Assembly (NCBI GenBank): GCA_043816305.1
Contig: JBDRHZ010000034.1
Span: 1 to 44,507, forward strand
Source: JAHIVN01 sp018816645
Lineage (GTDB): Bacteria > Patescibacteriota > Dojkabacteria > JAHIVN01
Direction of reading: 5' to 3'
DNA length: 44,507 nucleotides
How positions within the stretch are numbered: position 1 is the stretch's first letter; the number at the start of each line of letters is the position of its first letter. Below the pieces are notes generated by a model. The model was given only the letters and a program-made list of their open reading frames with translations, did no database searches and was not told the origin of the DNA. This document shows, in pieces, positions 1-9,600 of the stretch. The position numbers were made by a program, and so were the translations under genes.

Positions 1-279
1 TAGCGTTTTTTATGTAATTTTTGTAAGATATGATTGGAGTCATGGTTGAGACATTGGTAATGTAAAGTATTACCCAATTCTCTCACCTGGCTCCATTCCT
101 TTGCAAGTCTTAGGTGGGTAATATCTTCCCGATGAGTACATACATCTGGTTGCCAATTTGGGTAGAATTGTGTATAGTGGTAGAGGAGAAGGCTCGTGGT
201 AACTGTCCTATAATATAGATTTCTGCATCTAGATCTGATATAATAATGTTCGAAGAATTAATTTTATTGTAGCCCGATT
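1..279. other. Non-coding start of window
   Basis: I see no gene here. There is an 8-bp inverted repeat, ATTACCCA (69-76) and TGGGTAAT (115-122), with a nested CACCT/AGGTG pairing, so the stretch could fold, but it matches no RNA family I know. TATAAT boxes occur at 209-214 and 239-244; neither has a good -35 hexamer at 17 nt. The second lies 35 nt before the first gene and is the better promoter candidate. Confidence 0.4.
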
Positions 280-1908
280 ATGGTGCTAGGTGGCGATGTA
301 GCTGAAAGAACTCAAAAACAGCGTCTAATTGCTGCAGAACTTGATGCTGCGCTGAAAAGAAAAGTAGAAGTACAAGATGAAATTCGGCAGATACTTGACA
401 GCACAGTACTTTTTGAAATTCACCACCGATTAAGAACGCTGGCTCAAGTACCATTCACAGAACCAAGACGCATAGAAGATCTCCCTTTTCAGGTGGCATC
501 CAGACCAAGAAATGGTCCATTTGGTCTAACCATAAGTCTTCCCTCATTTTCTGAGAATACTTCTACTCCACTTCCAGATGGAAGTAGAGTAGTTCATACT
601 TCAATTACACGATATTTGCTAGAGAGTTCAATCCATCCGATTAGATCCCGAAGTCAAGGAGGAGGAGGTCCTGAACAGCTGCATTATTCTATAAGACAAG
701 TATACCTTGTCCCAACAGATGGGAGAGAGCAAAGGGCTGAAGCATGGGAGTATTATTATACGCAGGACCAAGCTGGCAAACCCAATTTTTATTCATTCAA
801 ATTACAAGCATTCCTTGATGATTCCGGAAGCCCTCAAATCGCATATATGGACTTCAGTGATGGAGCAGGCCCCGTCCCAGTTATGAAACCTGATTTCCCT
901 AGAAGACATGAAGGGCCGTTCAGCCAACAGGCTGGAATTTCTGAACAGATACACGCTAATCTTATGGTTTCAGTCCAAGAACACATTTTACTCCTTGATC
1001 AGATTGCACCGAATAAACTATTAGAGAATATGGGGCAAGGGAGAGGAGAAGCTATGACTACATTTCTACTTCTTAGAGAAACATTTTCTTTACTACAACA
1101 AAGTACCGTCGTTCTTTTATCAGAAACCTCAGGCGTGCGTCCGAGATTACTTCCAGGGACACTTGCACTAAGCCTCAATCTAGCAAACTATATTTCTGAT
1201 AGAAACGCTTTGACCTTTCCTCACGTTAATAACTTTCCAAGAAGAATTGCTCTCATAAAAGAATATGCTCAAGAGACTGAAGAGTACCAGTTATATATCG
1301 TGGAAGATTTTAGAAGTCCGGAAGGCACAGTATATAAGATAATGTTTGTACCTACTCGACTAAACACTGCTAGGAGCGAAGCTGTAAATACAACAGAATT
1401 TCAGAACATGGTGGCTCTAGAGTTGAGGGTCGTTTACAGGGTGACAGATGATGGACAGGAGTTTTTCGAAGTACGTCACCAAGGAATTAATGACCGTGCA
1501 AGAGCAATTCGAACTAGCTCGCCTGCCTATCCAATCGTAGAAACATTGTGTCAAGAACTGGGTAATTTAGTTCAATGGCCTAGTGTTGATTTGACCCATA
1601 TTACTCGACCGGCTTTCTGGTTCCCAGTTCCAGCTGATCAAATGATAACATTGGGGCTAGATGCAGAGGTTGAAGAACTAATAGCGCACGAATTTCAAAA
1701 TGTTAGGAGGCTAGTGGGAATGTATGAATTTCTTACAGGAGATAATCAGCGAAGAGCCGCAGTACTCCAACAAATGGCATTTGTCATCGTCAGACTTATT
1801 GACAGATATTCAAATGGACCTGAAACATTTTTAAATGATTTCCCTGAGCTACAAGAGATGGATATACCACAACAAGCTTTTGATCTGGCAATCCAAATGT
1901 TAACTTAA
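280..1908 (+). CDS. Uncharacterised 542-residue soluble protein
   Basis: I do not recognise this protein. It starts at ATG 280; an earlier ATG at 246 is closed by a stop after eight codons. The first 45 residues are charged and helical (coiled-coil-like). The rest is mixed alpha/beta with no signal peptide or membrane segment, so it is probably cytoplasmic. The gene is followed after 20 nt by another large unknown gene on the same strand, so the two probably form one transcript. No Shine-Dalgarno sequence precedes the ATG. The location beside a VirB6-like gene and an M23 envelope protein suggests a role linked to that machinery, but this is inference from position only. Confidence 0.8.
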   Translation: MVLGGDVAERTQKQRLIAAELDAALKRKVEVQDEIRQILDSTVLFEIHHRLRTLAQVPFTEPRRIEDLPFQVASRPRNGPFGLTISLPSFSENTSTPLPDGSRVVHTSITRYLLESSIHPIRSRSQGGGGPEQLHYSIRQVYLVPTDGREQRAEAWEYYYTQDQAGKPNFYSFKLQAFLDDSGSPQIAYMDFSDGAGPVPVMKPDFPRRHEGPFSQQAGISEQIHANLMVSVQEHILLLDQIAPNKLLENMGQGRGEAMTTFLLLRETFSLLQQSTVVLLSETSGVRPRLLPGTLALSLNLANYISDRNALTFPHVNNFPRRIALIKEYAQETEEYQLYIVEDFRSPEGTVYKIMFVPTRLNTARSEAVNTTEFQNMVALELRVVYRVTDDGQEFFEVRHQGINDRARAIRTSSPAYPIVETLCQELGNLVQWPSVDLTHITRPAFWFPVPADQMITLGLDAEVEELIAHEFQNVRRLVGMYEFLTGDNQRRAAVLQQMAFVIVRLIDRYSNGPETFLNDFPELQEMDIPQQAFDLAIQMLT

Positions 1909-1928
1909 AATTATTTAAATTATCTAAC

Positions 1929-4913
1929 ATGAGCATAGCCGAAGCACAACCGATAAACCTTGGAGAAACACAACCAGCTTGGCTACGAAGATTAAGTCGA
2001 GAAAGAGCTACTCAGCCTCGTGTTGAGATACCAGCTCTAAATCGAGCTATCGAAATCGTCAGAGCTCAGGTTAATCCTGAACTGGCAAGAAGAATGAGGA
2101 GTGTTGCCGAAAAAGTAGGCTTTGGTAGAAGGCAAGAAGCTTTGGCTGTATCGGACGTCCCTTCTTTGCGAGCAGAGTCAGAAAAACCAAATGTCCTAAG
2201 ACGATTAAAAGGAAAACTGGATAGTGCTTATGTTACAGTTACAACAGAAATCACACAACGTAGAATTGACAAGAAGCTTATAAGGATGAGTAAAACTGGT
2301 GAGGTGGATCCTGCATTCGCTAAGGATCTTACTCTCATAGTAGCTACTATCAGAAAAGCATTAAAAGATGCAGATCCCGTTATACAGGGATATAGGAACA
2401 TGATCCAAGATGTTGCTGAAGCTTGGCTGGATCGGTTCGATAGGCCTGTACTCGAATTTATGTTCGGAGATGAGGTAAACCGACTCAGGGAAATTGCTAC
2501 AACAGGAGACTTAGATTGCGAGCAAGCACTAGGAGCCAGAGCTGCTTTACAGGAATTGTATGCAACAGCTCTTCAGGCACTGCAAGAAGCTGGCGCTGTT
2601 CGTCCAGGAGAACAAGTAAATCTTGAACTTTTACGCTCGGCCGCACTTATGTCCTTGCTTGATATAGCTGTATACAAGCTCGAACAATTAAAAGAGCTTT
2701 CTGATGAACAGATAGCACGTTATGCTACTGTCCTAGAGTATGTTGCAGCAAACCAAGATCTGGCCGCTCTACAGGGACTGGTCAAGGCCCCAACTCTACT
2801 GGACAAAGGATCTGCTGGCTTTTTGGCTCAAATGAAAAAACTCGAAGCAATTGTACTAGAAGCCAGAGGAATCGCAACTGACCAAGTGAGAAGAAGACCA
2901 GTTAGAACACAAGTCCCCGGCACAGGAAGACAAGCACCTCAGGCTCAGCACAGAGCTCCACAACCTCCCCCTGATCAAGGAAGTGGACCTGAGCGACATA
3001 GAGGTAGGCGACGTAGACAAGCGGAAGCAGTCGATCCTGATAGCGGCAGAAGGATTGATGAAATGGAAGATGCTGATATACCATTTGATCCTGATATTCA
3101 TGAACCATTGACTCCCAGGGATAGGTTGCAAATAATAAATCCTAAAGAAGCAGGAAGAAGCTTAGATCAAGAGATTCAGGTAACAGGAACTCTGTTACGA
3201 TCTCAAGGTATAAGAGTTGACATTGAGATCAGAAATTATAATACAAGCATTAGCAGAGCTAAGAAAATTGGAGAGGGACTACCGGAAAACGATCCCCGGG
3301 TTGACGCATTCAATCAATATTTTGCTGCTTTAAGAACTCGAGCCAATCTTGCAAACGGCCTTCTTGTTTTCCGATGGCAATATGGAAGACAAGCTCCTGA
3401 TGGGTGGGTTGAATATCCAATCGTAAGAACTTACTTCGGACAAGATGCTGATAGACTTGGTACCTTCTACACTACTCAGGAATCTGATATTTTGTATATT
3501 CTAATACATCGAAGCGCCTTGCTTAGGCCGAGATTGATCAGATTCTGGGAACAACATCTCACATCAGTACTTGAAGGAAACTTACATGAAGCAACTGGGC
3601 ATATTATGAACATGTTACTTTACCGTTCTCCTTCAGCAAGAGCAGAAAGTTTAAGAACTATGCAGGGAGGAAGACCCAGTACAAGAATGCATCTTTCCTT
3701 CCCGTCTGAAGCTATTAAATGGTTTTCTGGGACTACAGGACCAGAGGAAATTGCCGGATTAACATTTAATACTTTGATCGTTGGATCTATAATAGCTCGA
3801 GCACATAGTGCAGATCTAGACTTTTTTGGGTTCGAAAGTGGAGAGATTTTTCTATCATATTTTCTTAACAGGCTACTATCTACAGGAACAGGGGGATGGT
3901 TAAACTTTGCTTTTATAGATGAACCTGCTAGATTTCTTAGGAATACAGCTAACTACCAAACAGTTGACGGACATAGTGCTCTGATTTTACAACATTCAGC
4001 TGGGGGTGACCTTGAATATACTGGAATTGATGCGAATGGGCATATCAGATCCACTGGCCGACCAGTCGTAAATCGTGGAGCATTCCATCAAGAACAAGTG
4101 AACCTTCCTCTTTCATTTGACCGTGCTATCACATGGCTCGAAAGCCTTGATATTGGCCTTACCAGTGCTACTTTTGGACACCTAAAATTCATCACAGAAA
4201 CATTACTTGGTCAGTTTAGATTACGTGCTAAACCAGTTGGCTCATTTGCTAAGATGGTCGAAGGGAGACCTATTTATCGAGGGTGGTTCGAATACTTTCT
4301 TCAGGTAGCTGCAGAGCCCTTAAAGAAGAAATCTTTACGTAACTTTGTTCTTGGACTTGTAATAGCTGGTGGATTAAGTGTAGAAAGAATACAGAGAACC
4401 CTGCTCATGGGACCAAGAGAAGCTCAGGCGTGGAGAGACCTTATAAGAATAATAACCTTCCGCCCCATTTTAGCAGCTGGTTTACTTTGGAGAAGCGCTC
4501 AATTAGTCTTTAGAGGTCTAAGAGGCATAGATATAAGTGAAGAAGCCGCAAAGAAATTACAAGAATCTTGGGTAGCTGTTCAAGAGAGAATAGCCACTGG
4601 TGCTCCCGAACTCCTAAAAGAGTATATTCAACATGGTACTCTCATGGGCTTTGAGACACCACCCACTGTACATAAAATAGTTGAGCAGGTCATACAGCAA
4701 ACTACTGGGGTTTCCGGAATAGAGCAAATAAATGTTGTTCTTGAAGAAGGCTTTGAAGAAGTAAGGGCTTACTTCTGGTACGATCCAACAACACAGCAAT
4801 GTAATTATGCTGCAGCGAAGGAAGTAGCAGATTACTCAACACAAGGATGTACGTATGTTGCCGATGTTTTCAAGAAGGCTATAGAACTAGTTAATGCAGC
4901 ACAGGGAAAATAA
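1929..4913 (+). CDS. Uncharacterised 994-residue protein with basic/proline-rich linker
   Basis: I do not recognise this protein. Three parts are visible. Residues 1-310 are mostly helical and charged. Residues 320-385 form a low-complexity linker rich in Pro, Gln and Arg that includes RHRGRRRRQ, followed by an acidic stretch. Residues 395-994 form a large domain of mixed secondary structure. No signal peptide is present, and the few hydrophobic helices (around 800-815, LRNFVLGLVIAGGL) look amphipathic or marginal. It lies 20 nt after the preceding unknown gene, so the two are probably co-transcribed. It ends convergently with the VirB6-like gene. The domain-linker-domain layout and size suggest a scaffold or a substrate of the neighbouring envelope machinery; that is speculation. 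Confidence 0.8.
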   Translation: MSIAEAQPINLGETQPAWLRRLSRERATQPRVEIPALNRAIEIVRAQVNPELARRMRSVAEKVGFGRRQEALAVSDVPSLRAESEKPNVLRRLKGKLDSAYVTVTTEITQRRIDKKLIRMSKTGEVDPAFAKDLTLIVATIRKALKDADPVIQGYRNMIQDVAEAWLDRFDRPVLEFMFGDEVNRLREIATTGDLDCEQALGARAALQELYATALQALQEAGAVRPGEQVNLELLRSAALMSLLDIAVYKLEQLKELSDEQIARYATVLEYVAANQDLAALQGLVKAPTLLDKGSAGFLAQMKKLEAIVLEARGIATDQVRRRPVRTQVPGTGRQAPQAQHRAPQPPPDQGSGPERHRGRRRRQAEAVDPDSGRRIDEMEDADIPFDPDIHEPLTPRDRLQIINPKEAGRSLDQEIQVTGTLLRSQGIRVDIEIRNYNTSISRAKKIGEGLPENDPRVDAFNQYFAALRTRANLANGLLVFRWQYGRQAPDGWVEYPIVRTYFGQDADRLGTFYTTQESDILYILIHRSALLRPRLIRFWEQHLTSVLEGNLHEATGHIMNMLLYRSPSARAESLRTMQGGRPSTRMHLSFPSEAIKWFSGTTGPEEIAGLTFNTLIVGSIIARAHSADLDFFGFESGEIFLSYFLNRLLSTGTGGWLNFAFIDEPARFLRNTANYQTVDGHSALILQHSAGGDLEYTGIDANGHIRSTGRPVVNRGAFHQEQVNLPLSFDRAITWLESLDIGLTSATFGHLKFITETLLGQFRLRAKPVGSFAKMVEGRPIYRGWFEYFLQVAAEPLKKKSLRNFVLGLVIAGGLSVERIQRTLLMGPREAQAWRDLIRIITFRPILAAGLLWRSAQLVFRGLRGIDISEEAAKKLQESWVAVQERIATGAPELLKEYIQHGTLMGFETPPTVHKIVEQVIQQTTGVSGIEQINVVLEEGFEEVRAYFWYDPTTQQCNYAAAKEVADYSTQGCTYVADVFKKAIELVNAAQGK

Positions 4914-5016
4914 TACGTTTTTATTTCTAAGCTTCTATCGTGTAATCATCTATGTGAATTGGACTGACTCCCCCAGTACTAAGAAACGAATGTCCTTTGA
5001 TAGAAATATTCAGATG

Positions 5017-6570
5017 CTATGCTCCAAGGAATCCTGCGACAGAACCTACTACCGGTATCTTTGATACAAGACCTCTCAATCCACTTGCATCAGCTCCGCC
5101 ACCCATACCTTGAACAGTCAACATCTGCTCCAGCTGCTTCTTAACATTTGGTATCATCATAAGTATACCTACAGCTATGATGTTTCCGACGAACTGAACT
5201 GAGCTTACGGTATGCGTCAGCATTTCCGGTGCATGATTAAATACAACCAAATCCTGTTTAAACCACCATGGAGCCATATATTGATTCGAAAAGAAAGCAG
5301 CTAAGAACATCAAAAGAAATGATACAGGAAAACAGAGAGAATCCGCAAGACCGCCGCGCAACCAATCGACAAATGGCTTTGATCCAGAAAGCGGAATACC
5401 CAGAAACTGAACTGGTGCCGCAATCGTACGTATCACTAACTCAGCAAATGCCTGCACTAGCATGAAAAATATTCTCAAGGAAAGAATCGTTAGATAAATA
5501 TTCAAAATAGCCTCAAGTAAAGCATCGGGAGCTTCGCCAAAGAATTCAAGAGCTTCCGTCCCTCCATCAATGATCGGGTAGCCAGTAGGGACTCTTATGA
5601 TGCTCGATATGTTGCAGTTTGGTCTGCACGCTCCCCAATTGCTGAAGTCTGTCATCCCCGACATTAGTCTAAAAATGTTCATAGTTTTCCAGTTTTCCCC
5701 TGTTGTCGGATCTCCACTGTTATACTCATCCAAGGCCCCATCCCAGTCCAATGGGTACTTAATATTATTAGGTCCTGAATAAATAACATGAGTTAAAAGT
5801 CCTTGTGGAATAAACTCTTCATTAACAAATAGCCCCCTTGAAACCAAGAAACGCGAAACGAGATTTCCTGTATCTATCATAAGCCCAGCTATAGCGTAGC
5901 TGAAAATTATCAACAAAATTGCCATTATTATCCTCGGCAGGGCCGATATCAAGGTTACATATCCTTGACCAGACTGTACCCGCAATAAAATCATTATCGC
6001 AATTACCATTCCGATTATCAGCATGAAAGTCAAAGCTATATCCCGAACCTTTCTCCATATAAGTAAGACCGGCTGCAAAGTTGTGTAGCCAGTAGCTTGA
6101 GCATAAGCAGGAGAAACTATTTTTGCTTCTTCAAGTGTGTTGGCAAGAAATCGGACTCCACTGACCTGATCTGTATTCGTAAAAATTGCCGAATCAAAAT
6201 TTGTTATAGCAGCTATGACCCCTCCTTTAGTCTCATATTCACCGGTTGTTTCGTTATATGAACGGAAACCCTCAAATTGTTTGTTGACCCACTGTAGGAA
6301 GTAGTCATGATTTCCCTTTTCCTTCGATGGATCTGTATAAAGACACGCTCCACTATATCTTTCAAGGTTAGTACATTGTCCTTCTTCAGCTCCCAGAACC
6401 AAGCCTGTCCCTAATATAACCGATATCATTGTTGTCACAAAACCATATCTGGTAAGTTTTAAAAGCTTTGGGAGTTTCTTATTTATCGGGTTCCTTACCT
6501 TGTCCATAAAGCAAAGAATTTTGACGTATATAAGCCGTATTTTGAGGAATACGAGTTCTAATAATTTCAT
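5017..6570 (-). CDS. Polytopic membrane protein, VirB6/TrbL-like (type IV secretion channel candidate)
   Basis: This is an integral membrane protein with an N-terminal hydrophobic segment (about 41-60), an extracytoplasmic region of about 110 residues containing Cys, then hydrophobic helices near 177-197, 207-231, 340-365, 400-425 and 450-470. The loop with APVQFLGIPLSGSKPFVDWL followed by a hydrophobic helix containing CFPVSFLLMF resembles the core of VirB6/TrbL/PrgH-type inner-membrane channel proteins of type IV secretion systems. That family call is by pattern, not by search. The open frame extends to a GTG at 6630 and an ATG at 6624. I chose ATG 6570 because a TATAAT lies just upstream, at 6594-6589; ATG 6507 is a further alternative. 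It is divergent from the M23 gene, leaving a short shared promoter region. Confidence 0.6.
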   Translation of the reverse strand: MKLLELVFLKIRLIYVKILCFMDKVRNPINKKLPKLLKLTRYGFVTTMISVILGTGLVLGAEEGQCTNLERYSGACLYTDPSKEKGNHDYFLQWVNKQFEGFRSYNETTGEYETKGGVIAAITNFDSAIFTNTDQVSGVRFLANTLEEAKIVSPAYAQATGYTTLQPVLLIWRKVRDIALTFMLIIGMVIAIMILLRVQSGQGYVTLISALPRIIMAILLIIFSYAIAGLMIDTGNLVSRFLVSRGLFVNEEFIPQGLLTHVIYSGPNNIKYPLDWDGALDEYNSGDPTTGENWKTMNIFRLMSGMTDFSNWGACRPNCNISSIIRVPTGYPIIDGGTEALEFFGEAPDALLEAILNIYLTILSLRIFFMLVQAFAELVIRTIAAPVQFLGIPLSGSKPFVDWLRGGLADSLCFPVSFLLMFLAAFFSNQYMAPWWFKQDLVVFNHAPEMLTHTVSSVQFVGNIIAVGILMMIPNVKKQLEQMLTVQGMGGGADASGLRGLVSKIPVVGSVAGFLGA

Positions 6571-6588
6571 AGACTTATTTTTTATGGT

Positions 6589-6594
6589 ATTATA
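6589..6594 (-). promoter_or_regulatory. -10 box of the VirB6-like gene
   Basis: TATAAT on the minus strand ends 18 nt before ATG 6570, implying a leader of about 12 nt. No good -35 is seen. If it is used, starts upstream of it (6624, 6630) would not be translated from this transcript. Confidence 0.35.
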
Positions 6595-6670
6595 TACTTT
6601 GAGAATATAGCATATAGAGAACATTAGCACAATACTTTCAAATTACTGCACTTAAACAATAGTAAACAAG

Positions 6671-9600
6671 ATGGCAAATCAACTGACGCCTGCAGACATA
6701 CAAAAACTATACGGTGGACAAAGAGCTAATGCACTGATAAGAAATTATGATCTTTATACAGCTGTTAACGCTAGAACGAACGCTGCCAATATCTTAGCCA
6801 GACCCCTGGGATTCGCCGATTGGCAGGAATTTTACAGAGACGTTCCATTCGCACAAAGATTGCTTGACTCACTTAGAGCTTCGGGGGCTATCTCAAGAGA
6901 GGATTACCTTGCTACTATGGGAGCCGTAGGAACCTCAACTATCGCTTCTCCAACTAGACTTCCAACATTACCCAGCAGACTAAACTTACAACAACCGCCT
7001 CCGCTCTTGCTACCTGCAGGACGTGCTCAAAGAGCTGTTCAAGCAGTCCAAGTCAAAGTATCACCGCAAGAAAGAAGGCTAGAACAAGAACGCAAATTGC
7101 AACAGAGAATCCAGGACATATATGCAGAAGCTAAAGCTAGACCATTAACAGCGCAACTAGGAACATCGTCCGAGCTTCAGAGGCAAATAACACAACAACG
7201 TGCAGAGATGGCCTATCAAGCCCGGCTAGATAGAATCCTGAGAGGTCCGAAGCAACCCAATGTACTTGCTTCTGAAAACAAGTTGCCCGCTTTACCGACT
7301 AGAAGGGTCGAGGCCAGATACAATGCTGCAGGCAGGATGCCCTCGAGACTTCTGGCGACATTGAACGGGCCTACATCCGACGCACTAGAATCTTCTCCCA
7401 TATTTGATGAATTTGGAAATCCAAGAGTAGATGTGTTAGCGCTAGCCAGAAGATCAATTGCTCTGCCCCCAGGTATCAAAAGCGGAACTCCTCAGGCAGA
7501 TCAGTATCGGAAAGATCAGTTAGAAGCACACGCTCAGGTTCAAGTAAGTCAAAGGTTGAGACAAGACGAGATAAGAAATACACTAACAAAGCATCGTCTT
7601 GCTGGTGATATGAGCCAAGGGATTACAGCAATGCTGAATAGTCTCGGAGCTAAGCCACCAGCAGCTGTTATTACTCAACTTACTGAGGAACTAGCCGGTA
7701 TTGCCGCTCCAGCGATATCAGCAGTTGCAAGCCGTCTTGAGAATGATACAACCCCATTGCATAAGACTCAAAAGCAAGTTCATGATTTCGCCCAAGTATT
7801 TGATAGAGACGTCGCCTTACAGAAACAGATGGACACCGCTGTTAGAAAGATTGTCTCAGCCCAGCTGGCAATAAAAGATCCTGCCATCATAGATCACACT
7901 ACAAGACAGATAGTTAAGGCTGCCGGAACAATCATCTCTGAAACTGGAGGAGAAGCCGTACCTTCTCGCGTAGTTGTTCACTGGAAAGTTGACCCAACCG
8001 GGCACGGAATAACTGAAGAAGTTAGAATTATTGATATAGGAAGAAAGGGACAGGTTAATATCACAAGTGGCGAAAATTTGCTTACACAGCACCCAAACGT
8101 TCCAATAGGAACAGGCGGACTTTCACCCACCAGACAAAGCGCGATACAACATGCCTATAGTGAGGCTCATTCTAGAGAATTAAAAACAGATCTTTATAAT
8201 CAGGCAACTCAGCTATATGCAGATGCAAAGAAAATACATAGTCCAGTTGAAAGATACCGAAGACTTCGAGATGCAAGACAAGCACTTATGAAATGGCAAG
8301 CAGATGTAGATCCAAATGATCAGCTCATGGATCAACTTGCAGGCAGAGATCCTGATACCTACGGACAATTTAGAAAGGAGTATGATGAAAGAATTAGAGC
8401 TAGCCAGCACAGAGCAGGTCAGCAGTTTGGGCAGATGTACGCATATGACTTCCAAAGAAGAGTCGATGAATTCACTCAAAATCCGTTTTCAGTTATTAAG
8501 TATCCATTTGAATCGATTTACAGCAATTTCATTCCTAGGGGTCTTCGTGAGAGATTCAAGGCGTACGCAGACAGAATAAGCGGGCAAGAGGCCCAACTGA
8601 AAACATTACCATGGTTGAACTCTGAAATGTATACACGCGGCATGATGCTTCATTGGCTGAGCGAGCTAACTGGCTGGGTTGATGTAGCTCCAAACGGGAA
8701 ACTTACACTTGGACCCGTCAAATGGATGAATCATGGCTATAGGAATATGCTGTACAAGTGGAGTCTTTCAAATCAGGGAAGATCTTTATTAGACTTTGAA
8801 AAGAATTTTATAGACAATTTGACTGGAAGAGGAACGGGCAGTGGACTCTCTCTTGGTCAAGCACATAAAGCACTCAATCTGGATTTCAAAAAGAACTTTA
8901 AAGCTAAAAGGGCTAGAGCAGTGAAGCGGTATATAAATGGAGAGATCGGCATCATAGGGGCTTTGATAAGTGCAACAATCGGCTCGGCTATAAGCGCAGG
9001 AGTAGGATGGGTATTAAATAAAACTGGACTTGTCCGAGCAGTAAACGAGATCGGAGCTGCTTTTGGCCATATCAGAGATGCATATACTATGGGCGGAGGG
9101 ATAGCCTCCCCTGCTTATGCTATGCGTGCGCAAATGGAGTGGGCAGGAGGAATGGGAGTTGTTCCAAATAAGCTAAGAGGGGCCATGATGAAGGGATTAT
9201 CTGGCTTTGGAAGGTATGTAATGCAGCCACTAAGGACAACATTTACAGCGGGAAGTATCGTTGCTGGAAATGTTCTCAAAGGAGCTGGTATATACCTTTT
9301 AGGGACAGCGCTGCTGGGAGCAAATCCAGTAACAGCTGCAATGCTCGGAGGAGGTTACGCTGGTTATAAAATTGTTGATGGCTTTCTATCAAATAGATTT
9401 CTAAACTCAAAATACTTAGGAAATGTAAAGGGTTATGGAAACTTCTGGAGAGGCGCCCATATGGGTGAGGATCGGGCCTATCGAATTGCTCAAAGGTTAG
9501 CCAAAAGCGACTTGCTACATACCGTTTGGGATAAAATTGTTACAAGACTCAGCATCCCTTTTCTGGCAAAGTTTCCCTTTGGGTACCATAAAACCTGGGC

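Noticed and set aside
2856..3131. Open frames of 91 and 68 codons on the minus strand inside the 994-residue gene
   Set aside because: They are shadows of the Pro/Arg-rich linker coding sequence on the opposite strand.
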